From Thermohalobaculum sp039821125 (GTDB lineage: Bacteria > Pseudomonadota > Alphaproteobacteria > Rhodobacterales > Rhodobacteraceae): DNA of 64,000 bases. The translations under genes were made by a program, and so were the position numbers. Location of the stretch: contig JBCBOR010000003.1 in assembly GCA_039821125.1 (NCBI GenBank), positions 62,001 to 126,000 of the forward strand, in the 5' to 3' direction. Under the pieces are notes generated by a model. It was not told the DNA's origin, ran no database searches, and saw only the letters and a list, made by a program, of their open reading frames with translations. Numbering within the stretch: position 1 is the stretch's first letter; the number at the start of each line of letters is the position of its first letter. This document shows, in pieces, positions 50,818-59,479 of the stretch.

Positions 50818-51156
50818 ATGGGACAGGTTGTACGCCGCCGCACGCGCGAGCAGGAAAAAGACCTCAAACGCATGATCGACGATGTCGAGGCATTGGAGAT
50901 CGAGCAAAGCATCTTCCGACGCATGTGGGGCGTGATGCCGGACGGCTGGCGCACGGCACACGAGGACGCCCCCTGCGGCCCGGCGAAAACCAAGATGACC
51001 ATTCGGCTCGAGAGCGACGTGCTCGAGTGGTACCGCTCCCTCGGCCACGGCTACCAGAACCGCATCAACACGGTCCTGCGTGCCTACAAGAACGCTGTCA
51101 CCTCGAAATGGATCGAGATGGAGGACGACCGCGACGTGAAGGGGAATCTGATTTGA
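50818..51156 (+). CDS. BrnA-like antitoxin-family protein, orphan
   Basis: The 112-aa protein has the C-terminal segment TKMTIRLESDVLEWYRSLGHGYQNRINTVLRAYKN, which follows the BrnA pattern (K-x-TIRLDxDVLxWFRxxGxGYQTRINxxLRxYM), a ribbon-helix-helix DNA-binding domain. The N-terminal half is charged and helical. In type II BrnTA modules the toxin gene brnT lies just upstream, but only 150 bases are available there, so this one is an orphan. It may be a plain transcription regulator. GGAG precedes the ATG. It lies next to repeat array B and the AT-rich island. Confidence 0.75.
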   Translation: MGQVVRRRTREQEKDLKRMIDDVEALEIEQSIFRRMWGVMPDGWRTAHEDAPCGPAKTKMTIRLESDVLEWYRSLGHGYQNRINTVLRAYKNAVTSKWIEMEDDRDVKGNLI

Positions 51157-51159
51157 CGG

Positions 51160-52222
51160 AATCCAGTCAGTGTTGTTAGAAATATTCGTAAATACCCGTA
51201 GATCAACGCGCAGCGTGATCAAAGATGAACTGTCTTGCCTCATTCGGCACGTTCCAAAGCTTCTCGCTAGTCCGTATCATAGGCGGAACGTTTGCGTCCA
51301 TTGACCACAAATCAAATGCTTTAAAAGTAGAGTGAAGATTGGCCAAACTGTAAGCGATCTCTTTGCCAATTGACTTTCTAGGGTATGATGACGCTAACTC
51401 ATCACCAAACTCATTGGCTATTGCTGCAGCAGCTGCCCAGTCGGGAAACGCGAAAAATGGGTGATCCTTGCCTTTTCGCCAAGCGCCGTTTCTCTTGTCA
51501 CGCCACCATCCAAGATGACCCATGATGAAAGCTTGCCGTGCCTCATTGTTAATCTTCTTTAGGCCTTGGTATGTCGCGGAGCGATCGACAACGTAGTTAA
51601 GGAATTTGTGGCCTTGTGTTACCGTTGGTGCTTGTCCTCGCGTAGAGTAATCTGCTCTTTGCCCTGGGAACCGATCCATTGCCAGAATAACTCTACGCAT
51701 GCCTTTGGGGAGGCGATGGCAGGCGAACTGCATACCGAAGCAAATCGTGAATAGATAGAACGCAATGGCAGTCGCCTGCTTAAAATCAACAAATTCGCCA
51801 GCGAATTTTAATCGGTATTTTTTGTGGTGGGCAATAACCTCGCATTCTGGCAGCTCTTCAATGATTTCAAGGCCCAGCTTCGCTGCACTTTTCTGCTGGT
51901 GTGCATGCATTATTCCAGAAATAATCAATCCATTTTCTTTCTCTTGAGTCAACCATTCAGAAAATTTATCCGCGACTTTGGCCTTATTTTTTGATGAATA
52001 GTATTTAAATTGACGAATAGGCGGAATAATATTTTGATTTGGGTGAAGCACAAAAGTCGCAGCAATGCCTAACCCAGGAAGGTCGTGCCTTTGGATCGAC
52101 TCGGACGGCTTGGTGTCAGAATATCCCTGCCAGTACTTTTTTGCGTTTATGACATCAAACACATTAAAGTTCCAATTTTATTAGGTATTTATAGGGCTTT
52201 GGCAAAAATTTATACTATGAAG
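51160..52222. mobile_element. AT-rich island, probably horizontally acquired
   Basis: Base composition changes sharply at both ends. For example the 60 bases from 51961 contain only 17 G or C, while neighbours on both sides are GC-rich. The island holds one gene (51203-52162). Its right edge meets the CoA-transferase gene exactly where that protein loses its family C-terminus. I found no transposase, integrase or clear terminal repeats, so the class of element is unknown. The boundaries are approximate. Confidence 0.55.
51203..52162 (-). CDS. AT-rich orphan gene, unknown function
   Basis: The 319-aa protein has no signal peptide. It is rich in Lys, Asn, Tyr and Phe with A/T-ending codons, unlike neighbours. 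Visible features are a mixed N-terminal part, a hydrophobic stretch ATAIAFYLFTICFGMQFACHRLP (about 130-152), then MRRVILAMDRFPGQRADYSTRG, a Trp-rich HLGWWRDKRNGAWRKGKDHPFFAF, and C-terminal helices. I recognise no family. The acidic-aromatic strand VILAMDRFPG followed by basic residues could be part of a nuclease-like or RNase H-like core, but that is speculation. It starts 47 bases after the CoA-transferase stop and is convergent with the BrnA-like gene. Confidence 0.7.
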   Translation of the reverse strand: MFDVINAKKYWQGYSDTKPSESIQRHDLPGLGIAATFVLHPNQNIIPPIRQFKYYSSKNKAKVADKFSEWLTQEKENGLIISGIMHAHQQKSAAKLGLEIIEELPECEVIAHHKKYRLKFAGEFVDFKQATAIAFYLFTICFGMQFACHRLPKGMRRVILAMDRFPGQRADYSTRGQAPTVTQGHKFLNYVVDRSATYQGLKKINNEARQAFIMGHLGWWRDKRNGAWRKGKDHPFFAFPDWAAAAAIANEFGDELASSYPRKSIGKEIAYSLANLHSTFKAFDLWSMDANVPPMIRTSEKLWNVPNEARQFIFDHAAR

Positions 52223-53334
52223 TTCACCGTGTGCTCGCCAAGTAAAGGCGCCGGGCGCGGATCATCCAAAGGCGTGCCTGAGAACCGGGCGGGGGGGCGC
52301 GTCTGGCGGAGGGTGCCGGCGACAGGGTGCTCGGTCTCGATGATCAGGGCGTTGGCCTGCACCTGCGGGTGGTTGATCATCTCGGCGCGGGTCAGGACGG
52401 GGGCGCAGGGGACGTCGAACTCCTCCAGCCGGGCGATCCAGTCGGCGGTCGTGCGCGCGCGCAAAGCCTCCTGCGTCAGTTCCAGACGCGCCGGCTTGTT
52501 ATCATCGAGACCTGCCGAGGTCAGGAACCGGGGGTCCGTCTTCCACTCCGGCCGCTCGCAGGCGTCGGCCAGTTTATGCCAGTCGACCAGGCGGAAGGCA
52601 GCGACGGAGATATAGCCGTCCTGGGTCTCGTAGATCAGGTCGATATAGCTTTGCGCGGTTTCCGCCTCGAACTCGTCGCCCACAAACGTGTGCCCGCCCA
52701 TGTCGGATGACCAGAGGAAGTGGATCACCGTGTCGAGCATGGAGAGGCGGATGTGCTGGCCCTCGCCGGTCCGGGTGCGCGCAAACAGGGCCGCTGTGAT
52801 CGCCTGCGCGACAGTGAAGCCGGTCAGCTTGTCCGGCAGGATGGTGCGCACGAGGCGGGGGCGTTCCTGATCCGACCCGGCCTGCACGGTGGTGAGGCCC
52901 GAGAGCGACTGGATCAGCGGATCGAAAACGGGTTTGCGGGCGTATGGCCCGGTCTCGCCGAACCCGGTGATCGAGGCGTAGATGACGCCGGGGTTGATGG
53001 CGCGGCAGGCCTCATACCCGATGCCGAGCCGGTCGGCGACGCCGGGGCGGAAGTTCTGCATGACGACATCGGCGGTTTTGACGAGGCGCATGAGTGTCTC
53101 GACCCCGCCCTCGGCCTTGAGGTCGATCACCACCGAGCGCTTGTTGCGGTTGTTGTTCAGAAAGCTCGCGGACATGCCGCCCCGCTGGGTGGCTGCGTTG
53201 CGGGTGTTGTCGCCCGCCGGGCTCTCGACCTTGATCACATCAGCGCCCTGATCGCCAAGGATCATTGCGCCCAGTGGGCCCGAGATCATCCCCGTCAGGT
53301 CGATCACACGCACGCCGTCCAGCGGTCCCGCCAT
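52210..53334 (-). CDS. CaiB/BaiF (family III) CoA-transferase, 3' end altered
   Basis: The 374-aa protein has GPLDGVRVIDLTGMISGPLGAMILGDQGADVIKVE, the catalytic Asp region MQNFRPGVADRLGIGYEA with NPGVIYASITGFGETGPYA, and the C-terminal DVPCAPVLTRAEMINHPQ block. Family III enzymes move CoA between organic acids by a glutamyl/aspartyl anhydride. The protein stops at LGEHTVNFIV. In this family LGEHT is normally followed by about 15-20 more residues (DEVL...-like). The last codons are AT-rich island sequence, so the end looks replaced by an insertion. It may still be functional. It is divergent from the YfgM-like gene. Confidence 0.88.
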   Translation of the reverse strand: MAGPLDGVRVIDLTGMISGPLGAMILGDQGADVIKVESPAGDNTRNAATQRGGMSASFLNNNRNKRSVVIDLKAEGGVETLMRLVKTADVVMQNFRPGVADRLGIGYEACRAINPGVIYASITGFGETGPYARKPVFDPLIQSLSGLTTVQAGSDQERPRLVRTILPDKLTGFTVAQAITAALFARTRTGEGQHIRLSMLDTVIHFLWSSDMGGHTFVGDEFEAETAQSYIDLIYETQDGYISVAAFRLVDWHKLADACERPEWKTDPRFLTSAGLDDNKPARLELTQEALRARTTADWIARLEEFDVPCAPVLTRAEMINHPQVQANALIIETEHPVAGTLRQTRPPARFSGTPLDDPRPAPLLGEHTVNFIV

Positions 53335-53479
53335 ATTCGTCTCCTTCCTGCTGACGAGCGCACCCTATGCACCGCGCGGATGCACGCCAAGGGTGAACCG
53401 GCGTCTTGACGCGGCGATACCCCCTTTTAACCGGCGCATCGGCGCTATAGGTTGCCCGCCAAACCAAGGGAGGCACGCG

Positions 53480-54115
53480 TTGAGCGAGACTGACAGCTTT
53501 ATTCAGGAGGTGACCGAGGAGGTCCGCCAGGACCGGATGTTCGCTCTCTGGAAGAAGTGGGGGCCGTTCGGCATTGCCGCGATCGCGCTGATCGTCGGCG
53601 GCGCGGCATACTGGTCCTACCAGCAGGATCAGACCCGTCAGGCGGCCGAGGCGCGGGGCGGGACGTTCATCGCCGCGGACCCTGCGGATCCGTCGCAGCA
53701 GATCGCTTTGGCCGAGCGGATCGATGGCCCCGCGCAACTGATCGCGGCCCTCACGGCAGCGGGCGCCGAGGCCGAGGATGGTCAGTACGAAGCGGCGCGC
53801 ACGCGCTATCTCGCCATCGCCGCTGCGGCTGATGTGCCGCGCGAATACGCAGATCTTGCGCGCCTGCAGGCGGTGCGGGCAGGGGCCGCCGCCGATGGCG
53901 CCGATCTCGCAGCGCTGTCCGCCGAGCTTGATCCCCTGGTTGCCGATGGTGCGCCCTACCGGCTGCTGGCACAGGAGCTTCGCGCGAGCCTGGCAATCCA
54001 GGACGGGCGCATCGAGGACGCGCACAAGGATTTGCGTGCCATTCTGGACGATGGGACTGTGACCGACGGATTGCGGCTTCGCGCGAGTGAAATGCTGACA
54101 ACGACCGGGGGGTGA
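53480..54115 (+). CDS. YfgM-like ancillary membrane protein (TPR_21)
   Basis: The 211-aa protein has a cytoplasmic N-terminus (SETDSFIQEVTEEVRQDRMFALWKKWGP), one membrane helix (about 28-48), and a periplasmic Ala-rich helical region with TPR-like character. YfgM works at the SecYEG translocon with PpiD in enterobacteria. The TTG start at 53480 has GGGAGG seven bases upstream; the longer frame has no support. Its neighbour is bamB, as in the usual yfgM-bamB(-der) order, but der does not follow here. Confidence 0.82.
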   Translation: MSETDSFIQEVTEEVRQDRMFALWKKWGPFGIAAIALIVGGAAYWSYQQDQTRQAAEARGGTFIAADPADPSQQIALAERIDGPAQLIAALTAAGAEAEDGQYEAARTRYLAIAAAADVPREYADLARLQAVRAGAAADGADLAALSAELDPLVADGAPYRLLAQELRASLAIQDGRIEDAHKDLRAILDDGTVTDGLRLRASEMLTTTGG

Positions 54116-54171
54116 GGTCTGCTACGCCTATGCCCCGGCGCCGGGGTGGCGGTATAGACTGGGGAGTATCC

Positions 54172-55494
54172 ATGAAAACGAATTCAGCCCTGATGAAACT
54201 GGGCCTCGGCGCGATGGTGGCCGTGCTTCTGAGCGGGTGCGGGCTTTTTGGCGACGACAAAGAACGCCTGAGCGGCGAGCGGATCCGGATCCGCGATCAA
54301 CAGGCGGTGAACCAGGCGGTCTCGCAGGCGGCGGCGACGCCGCTGCCAGCCCCGGTCAGCAACGCTGCGTGGACCCAGACGAATGGTCAGTCCAGCCATG
54401 CCAGCGGTCATCTCTCGGCGCCGAGCACGCCGTCGCGCGCCTGGCAGGTGAGCGCGGGCTCGGGTGGCGGCGGCGACAGCGCCATCACCTCGACGCCGAT
54501 CGTGTTCGGTGGGCGGATCTTCGTCATGGATGCGGCGGGTCAGGTCAGTGCCCATGACACCGCGACCGGTGCCACCGCCTGGGAGATAAGTCTTGCCCCC
54601 GAAGGCGAGGGCGATGACGAGGGCTTTGGCGGCGGCCTCGCCTCGGACGGTGAGATCATCTACGCGACAACGGGCTTCGGCGAGATCATCGCGATCAGTC
54701 CGTCCGATGGCTCTACGATCTGGCGTCAGCGCGTCGATGCGCCGTTCCGGGCAGCGCCCGCGGTGGCCAATGGCACGGTCGTGGCGGTAACGCGGGACAA
54801 CCGCGCGGTTGCCGTCTCGGCCCGCAGCGGCTCCGTCACCTGGCAGATCAACGGGATCGCGGCAGCGGCGGGTCTGCTCGGCGGGGCAAGCCCGGCCATT
54901 CAGGGCGATCTGGTGGTGCTGCCCTTCACCTCGGGCGAGGTCATTGGCGCACAGCTTTCGACCGGGCGGCGGATCTGGAACGCGGTTCTGGGCGGCGCAC
55001 GGCGCGGCCTTGCGCGGTCGTCGATCTCTGACGTGACGGGCGATCCTGTGATTGCCGGGCGGGCCGTGATCGCCGCCAACCAGTCAGGCCGGATCGTCGC
55101 GATCGATGGCCAGAACGGGCGGCGCGGCTGGACCCGCTCGATCGGCTCGACCGGCCCCCTCTGGGCCGCCGGGCGGTCGATCTTCATGACAACGGACGAC
55201 TCGACCGTCACACGGCTGGATCTGCAGTCCGGGCAAACTGTATGGAGAACCAAAATCCCGGCCTTTGAAGACGAGGAGGATCGCGAGGATCCGATCGCCT
55301 ATTCCGGGCCGGTTCTCGCGGGCGGCAATGTGCTGGTGACTGACAGCACCGGCAAGATGCTGGTCTTCGATCCCGATACCGGCGCCGAGCGGTCGCCGAT
55401 TGATCTATCGGGCGGATCTGTCACCGGGCCCGTCGTTGCGGGCGGGACGGTGTACGTGCTGACCGATGACGGGGATCTGCACGCGTTCCGCTGA
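54172..55494 (+). CDS. bamB: Outer-membrane assembly lipoprotein BamB
   Basis: The 440-aa protein has a lipoprotein signal with lipobox LLSGC (Cys about 23). An eight-bladed PQQ-like beta-propeller follows, with repeated motifs such as TGATAWEISL, DGSTIWRQRV, SGSVTWQING, TGRRIWNAVL, GRRGWTRSI and SGQTVWRTKI. BamB supports beta-barrel insertion with BamA. The start at 54172 has GGGGAG upstream. It lies 56 bases after the YfgM-like gene and converges with ilvC, with a perfect hairpin between the stops. Confidence 0.9.
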   Translation: MKTNSALMKLGLGAMVAVLLSGCGLFGDDKERLSGERIRIRDQQAVNQAVSQAAATPLPAPVSNAAWTQTNGQSSHASGHLSAPSTPSRAWQVSAGSGGGGDSAITSTPIVFGGRIFVMDAAGQVSAHDTATGATAWEISLAPEGEGDDEGFGGGLASDGEIIYATTGFGEIIAISPSDGSTIWRQRVDAPFRAAPAVANGTVVAVTRDNRAVAVSARSGSVTWQINGIAAAAGLLGGASPAIQGDLVVLPFTSGEVIGAQLSTGRRIWNAVLGGARRGLARSSISDVTGDPVIAGRAVIAANQSGRIVAIDGQNGRRGWTRSIGSTGPLWAAGRSIFMTTDDSTVTRLDLQSGQTVWRTKIPAFEDEEDREDPIAYSGPVLAGGNVLVTDSTGKMLVFDPDTGAERSPIDLSGGSVTGPVVAGGTVYVLTDDGDLHAFR

Positions 55495-55512
55495 TCGCGC
55501 GCGTTGTCGAGA

Positions 55513-55537
55513 GAGGGTGCGCCGTCGACGCACCCTC
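55513..55537. terminator. Bidirectional hairpin between bamB and ilvC
   Basis: GAGGGTGCG and CGCACCCTC form a perfect nine-base stem around CCGTCGA, between the two convergent stop codons (55494 and 55549). No long T run follows. It is probably the shared transcription end. Confidence 0.6.
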
Positions 55538-55548
55538 GCAGTTCGAAA

Positions 55549-56571
55549 TCAGTTCTTCGACTTGTCGACCATCTTGCCCGCTTCGATCCAGGGCATCATG
55601 GCGCGCAGCTTGGCGCCGACTTCCTCGATCTGGTGGGCGTCGTTGTTGCGCCGGATCGCCTTGAACATCGGCAGGCCAGCCTTGTACTCGCGCATCCACT
55701 CCGAGACGAAGCGGCCATCCTGGATGTCCTTCAGGACCTTCTTCATGCGGGCCTTGGTCTCGTTATAGGGCAGGATCTGCGGACCGGAGTGATACTCGCC
55801 GAACTCGGCCGTGTTCGAGATCGAGTAGTTCATGTTCGCGATGCCGCCTTCGTAGATCAGATCGACGATCAGCTTCACCTCGTGCAGGCACTCGAAATAG
55901 GCCATCTCGGGCTCGTAGCCGGCCTCGACCAGGGTCTCGAAGCCCATGCGGATCAGCTCGACAAGGCCGCCGCACAGAACCGCCTGCTCACCGAAGAGAT
56001 CGGTCTCGCATTCTTCCTTGAATTCGGTCTCGATGATGCCCGAGCGCCCGCCGCCGATAGCCGAGCAATACGAAAGCCCGATCTCCAACGCACGGCCCGA
56101 GGCGTTGTTGTGCACCGCCACAAGGCAGGGCACGCCGCCGCCTTTGGTGAACTCGCCGCGCACGGTGTGGCCGGGGCCTTTGGGCGCCATCATGATCACG
56201 TCGACGCCGGGTTTCGGCTCGATCAGGCCGAAATGGACGTTGAGCCCGTGGGCAAAGGCAATGGCCGCGCCTTCGCGCAGGTTGTCGTGAATGTGCGCGT
56301 AGTACGTCTCGGCCTGCAGCTCGTCCGGCATGGCCATCATGATCACATCGGCCCAGGCGGCGGCTTCGGCGATGCCCATGATCTTCAGCCCCTCGGCCTC
56401 GGCCTTGGCGGCGGACGGCGAGCCCGGGCGCAGCGCGGCCGCGACATTGGTCACGCCGCTGTCGCGCATGTTCAGCGCGTGCGCGTGGCCCTGCGAGCCA
56501 TAGCCGACAACGGCCACGTTCTTGTCCTTGATCAGATTGATGTCGCAGTCGCGATCGTAATAGACGCGCAT
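55549..56571 (-). CDS. ilvC: Ketol-acid reductoisomerase, class I
   Basis: This is the second enzyme of valine/isoleucine synthesis: isomerisation and NADPH reduction of acetolactate or acetohydroxybutyrate. The 340-aa short (class I) form has MRVYYDRDCDINLIKDKNVAVVGYGSQGHAHA (Rossmann motif), VIMMAPKGPGHTVR, and the Mg-binding region LFGEQAVLCGG with YFECLHEVKLIVDLIYEGG. The start at 56571 has AGAGAGGGACGAA upstream; the frame extends 47 codons without merit. The partner enzymes IlvB and IlvN lie 3.5-8 kb away. Confidence 0.97.
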   Translation of the reverse strand: MRVYYDRDCDINLIKDKNVAVVGYGSQGHAHALNMRDSGVTNVAAALRPGSPSAAKAEAEGLKIMGIAEAAAWADVIMMAMPDELQAETYYAHIHDNLREGAAIAFAHGLNVHFGLIEPKPGVDVIMMAPKGPGHTVRGEFTKGGGVPCLVAVHNNASGRALEIGLSYCSAIGGGRSGIIETEFKEECETDLFGEQAVLCGGLVELIRMGFETLVEAGYEPEMAYFECLHEVKLIVDLIYEGGIANMNYSISNTAEFGEYHSGPQILPYNETKARMKKVLKDIQDGRFVSEWMREYKAGLPMFKAIRRNNDAHQIEEVGAKLRAMMPWIEAGKMVDKSKN

Positions 56572-56791
56572 TTCGTCCCTCTCTTCCTTGCCGTTCGCCG
56601 GTCTTTGCAGTGTCACATCCGTGTGGGTCGCGGCGTGGTTAGACGAGGGGCAGGGCGAAGTCCAGCCGCATTCCCGCGCCTCGGCGCCTTCCTGTCGCGG
56701 ATTGGTCATCAAACTGCGATCTTCGTGCGATCAGATAGACATACTGGGCCGATAGGCACCGCGCATCACAACCTTAATGGGAGATGATGCC

Positions 56792-58153
56792 ATGAAATTC
56801 GCCTGTATCGCCCTCGCTACCGCTTTGCTCTCGACCACCGCGTTGGCCGAGGCCACCAAGGTCACTGCCACGCTGAAGGGGCACGCCATCCTGCCCGCCC
56901 TGACCTTTGCCGTGGCGCCCTCCGACGCACCGTCCGATTTCGCCGTGTCGGGCCGGTACACCGGGCCGGGCAACCAGCGTACGGAGGTGCTTTACTCGGT
57001 CGAGGGCCGGACCTGGATCGGCACCGGCGACAACGCGCGCCGCGCGACGGGGCTGAGCCTGCCGTTCGTCGGCCAGCCGGTGCAGGGGTTCTCGGGCGTG
57101 AAGCATATCGGCAATGGCATCTACTGGGCGCTCAGCGACAATGGCTTCGGGTCCAAGGCGAACTCCGGCGACACCATGCTGATGGCGCACAAGATCCGCC
57201 CGGACTGGGAGACCGGCAAGGTCGAGATGATCGAGACGGTCTTCCTCAGCGATCCGAACAAGGTGCTGCCCTTCCGCATCGCCACCGAGTTCACCGACAG
57301 TCGGTACCTGACGGGGGCTGATTTCGACATCGAATCGATCCAGCCGGTCGGGGATCTCCTGTACTTCGGCGACGAGTTCGGACCTTATGTCTTCGCAACC
57401 GACATGGACGGCAAGGTCACCTTCATCACCGAGACCTTCCTGGGTGAGCGCAAGCTGATCTCCCCCGATCACCCCAGCCTGAAACTGCCCAACTTGCCAG
57501 ACGGTGAGATCGCCTTCGATGTCCGCCGCTCGCGCGGGTATGAGGGCATGGCGCAGTCACCGGACGGCTCGAAGCTGTATCCCCTGATCGAGGGGCCGAT
57601 CTGGGACCATGAGAAGGGCGCGATCGAGACGATGGAGAACGGCCAGGCCTTCCTGCGGATGCTCGAGTTCTCGACCGCGGACCAGTCCTGGACCGACAAC
57701 AACTGGATGTACCCGCTGGAAGATCCCGGCCACGCAATCGGCGATTTCAACATGATCTCGGAGACCCGCGGTCTTGTGATCGAACGGGATGGCAATGAAG
57801 GCATTCCCGAGCTTGCCTGCGCCGAAGGGTCGGACGAGCAGGACTGCTTTGCCCGCCCGGCGGCCTTCAAGCGCGTCTATCTGATCGAGATGGGCGCCAG
57901 CGGCACGCCGGTGCAGAAACTCGCCTACGTCGATCTGATGGATATCGAGGATCCGGACGGCGTTGCCCGCGTCGGTGGCAAGGATGGCAAATTCACCTTC
58001 CCGCTGGTGACCATCGAGGATGTGGACATGGTGGATGCCGAGCACATCATCGTCGGAAATGATAACAATCTGCCGTTCTCGACGGGTCGCACCATTGGCG
58101 CGGCGGACGCCAACGAGTGGATCCTGCTCCATGTCGGCGACATGCTGAAATAG
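56792..58153 (+). CDS. Secreted esterase-like phytase-family protein (PF13449 type)
   Basis: The 453-aa protein has a Sec signal (MKFACIALATALLSTTALA). The body shows the phytase-like 'esterase-like activity of phytase' pattern: GFSGVKHIGNGIYWALSDNGFGSKANS, FDIESIQPVGDLLYFGDEFGPYVF, GYEGMAQSPDGSKLYPLIEGPIW and IEDVDMVDAEHIIVGNDNNLPFS. This forms a beta-propeller with acidic, probably Ca-binding, loops. It is likely a periplasmic or secreted phosphoester hydrolase; the substrate is unknown. GGGAGATGATGCC precedes the ATG. A strong terminator follows at 58221. Confidence 0.85.
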   Translation: MKFACIALATALLSTTALAEATKVTATLKGHAILPALTFAVAPSDAPSDFAVSGRYTGPGNQRTEVLYSVEGRTWIGTGDNARRATGLSLPFVGQPVQGFSGVKHIGNGIYWALSDNGFGSKANSGDTMLMAHKIRPDWETGKVEMIETVFLSDPNKVLPFRIATEFTDSRYLTGADFDIESIQPVGDLLYFGDEFGPYVFATDMDGKVTFITETFLGERKLISPDHPSLKLPNLPDGEIAFDVRRSRGYEGMAQSPDGSKLYPLIEGPIWDHEKGAIETMENGQAFLRMLEFSTADQSWTDNNWMYPLEDPGHAIGDFNMISETRGLVIERDGNEGIPELACAEGSDEQDCFARPAAFKRVYLIEMGASGTPVQKLAYVDLMDIEDPDGVARVGGKDGKFTFPLVTIEDVDMVDAEHIIVGNDNNLPFSTGRTIGAADANEWILLHVGDMLK

Positions 58154-58220
58154 GCTATACACATGCGTCGGCGCAGCGCCAGGTGATCACGGCGTTGCCC
58201 GCGCCCCGGAACAACGCACA

Positions 58221-58249
58221 GGCCGTGGGGTTCTCTCACGGCCATTTTT
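58221..58249 (+). terminator. Rho-independent terminator after phytase-like gene
   Basis: GGCCGTG-GGGTTCTCT-CACGGCC followed by ATTTTTG: a seven-base perfect stem and a run of five T, 67 bases after the stop codon at 58153. It is the clearest intrinsic terminator in the window. Confidence 0.8.
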
Positions 58250-58413
58250 GTATCCGGTTCAGTCATGGCGTGCATCGCCGGCGACGGTGCGCTGTTCAAG
58301 CCGCTGCAAGTCTCTGCTAGAACGATGAGAGCCGCCTGCAAAGGCGGTGCTATGCGTGCTTGATGCCGGGACGGCATCGTGGATCGGAGGGCACAGTGCC
58401 GGGGATCGGATAC

Positions 58414-58875
58414 ATGAGAGTGCTGGCTTCTGTCGCAATCACCCTCTGGCTTGCGGCCTCAACAGGCTCTGGCCATGCGCATCTGTTCCAAGGCGATTCC
58501 GTCGCGTTCTTTGTGAACTCAGCGGAGGTGGACCCGGACGCGCCGGACGACCAGATGCTTCTGGTTCTGCATTTCAGCAACGGGTCAGGGAATGCCGCGA
58601 CCTTGCGTGGTTTGTGGGTTGCGGGTCACGGGGCCGTGGACATCGAGAAACTGCGCGATTTTCTCGTCTTCAGATCTTGGCAAGAGGTGAAGTTTCTCCG
58701 TCTCGAGCCCGGTGCGGAACTCACACTCGCCCCGCCCGCCTTCAAGGTCGCGGTTCCGGCAACCGCATGGTCGAGCGAAGACTTCAAGATCGTTGCTGAT
58801 TTCGGACCCTTGGGCCGGATCGAGCCGCAGCAGCTGTCGATTTTTCCAGACTCAGACGACGCCGTACGTCAGTAG
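58414..58875 (+). CDS. Small secreted protein, weakly PCuAC-like
   Basis: The 153-aa protein has a signal peptide (VLASVAITLWLAASTGSGHA/H). The mature part is probably an all-beta domain: DDQMLLVLHFSNGSGNAATLRGLWV and LRLEPGAELTLAPPAFKVAVPA. The latter resembles the C-terminal strand region of copper chaperone PCuAC, but the Met/His copper ligands are absent, so that assignment is weak. The first mature residues contain a His (HAHLFQGD). Its 3' end overlaps the convergent HupE-type gene by 24 bases. Confidence 0.6.
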   Translation: MRVLASVAITLWLAASTGSGHAHLFQGDSVAFFVNSAEVDPDAPDDQMLLVLHFSNGSGNAATLRGLWVAGHGAVDIEKLRDFLVFRSWQEVKFLRLEPGAELTLAPPAFKVAVPATAWSSEDFKIVADFGPLGRIEPQQLSIFPDSDDAVRQ

Positions 58876-59448
58876 CACCATGTAGAGACCGATGCCGCCA
58901 CAGCCCGCGCCGATCTTGGCGCGCGCGACCTCATGCCTTTGCAACACGCCGAGACCAACACCTGCAACGTGCAGAACCGTACTCGCGATCAGGAAGCCGA
59001 TGACATAGAGCGCAGGCGCCGCGAGCGATGGGATCTCCATCCCGTGCGCATGTCCATGGAAAATGGCGAAGAAGCCGACCATCAGCATCGCGAACACCAT
59101 CGGCACGGTCGTGCTGAGCGCGATCACCAGTCCAAGTCCGAACACCGAAAGGGCAATCACGCCCTCGACCTCTGGAAGAGGGATGTTTGCCAACCCCAGC
59201 GCGCCGCCAATCCCCAGGAAGACCAGAAACGCCAAAGGCACATACCAAACGGCGCGCCCGCCGATCTGCACCGACAGCAAGCCGACCGCGACCATCGCGA
59301 GCAGATGATCGAACCCAAGCAGCGGGTGCAGGAAGCCGCTGAAGAAACCCGTATCGCCCTCGACCTCTACCGCGTAGGCAAGCGACGGCGCCAGAACGGG
59401 CATCATCGCACCGGCGCAGACAGCGCAGACCCGTCCGATGCGTCTCAT
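58852..59448 (-). CDS. HupE/UreJ-family membrane protein
   Basis: The 198-aa protein has a signal peptide, six membrane helices and the family motifs FLHPLLGFDHLLAMVAVGL near the N-terminus and FAIFHGHAHGMEIP. The clustered His residues suit nickel or another divalent metal. HupE/UreJ proteins are secondary nickel transporters, usually next to hydrogenase or urease genes; none are here. It is the last gene of the sulfotransferase-ilvN-lipoprotein run, 31 bases after the lipoprotein. Confidence 0.88.
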   Translation of the reverse strand: MRRIGRVCAVCAGAMMPVLAPSLAYAVEVEGDTGFFSGFLHPLLGFDHLLAMVAVGLLSVQIGGRAVWYVPLAFLVFLGIGGALGLANIPLPEVEGVIALSVFGLGLVIALSTTVPMVFAMLMVGFFAIFHGHAHGMEIPSLAAPALYVIGFLIASTVLHVAGVGLGVLQRHEVARAKIGAGCGGIGLYMVLLTYGVV

Positions 59449-59479
59449 CTTTGCCGATCCTCCTGATCGTGACCGATCA

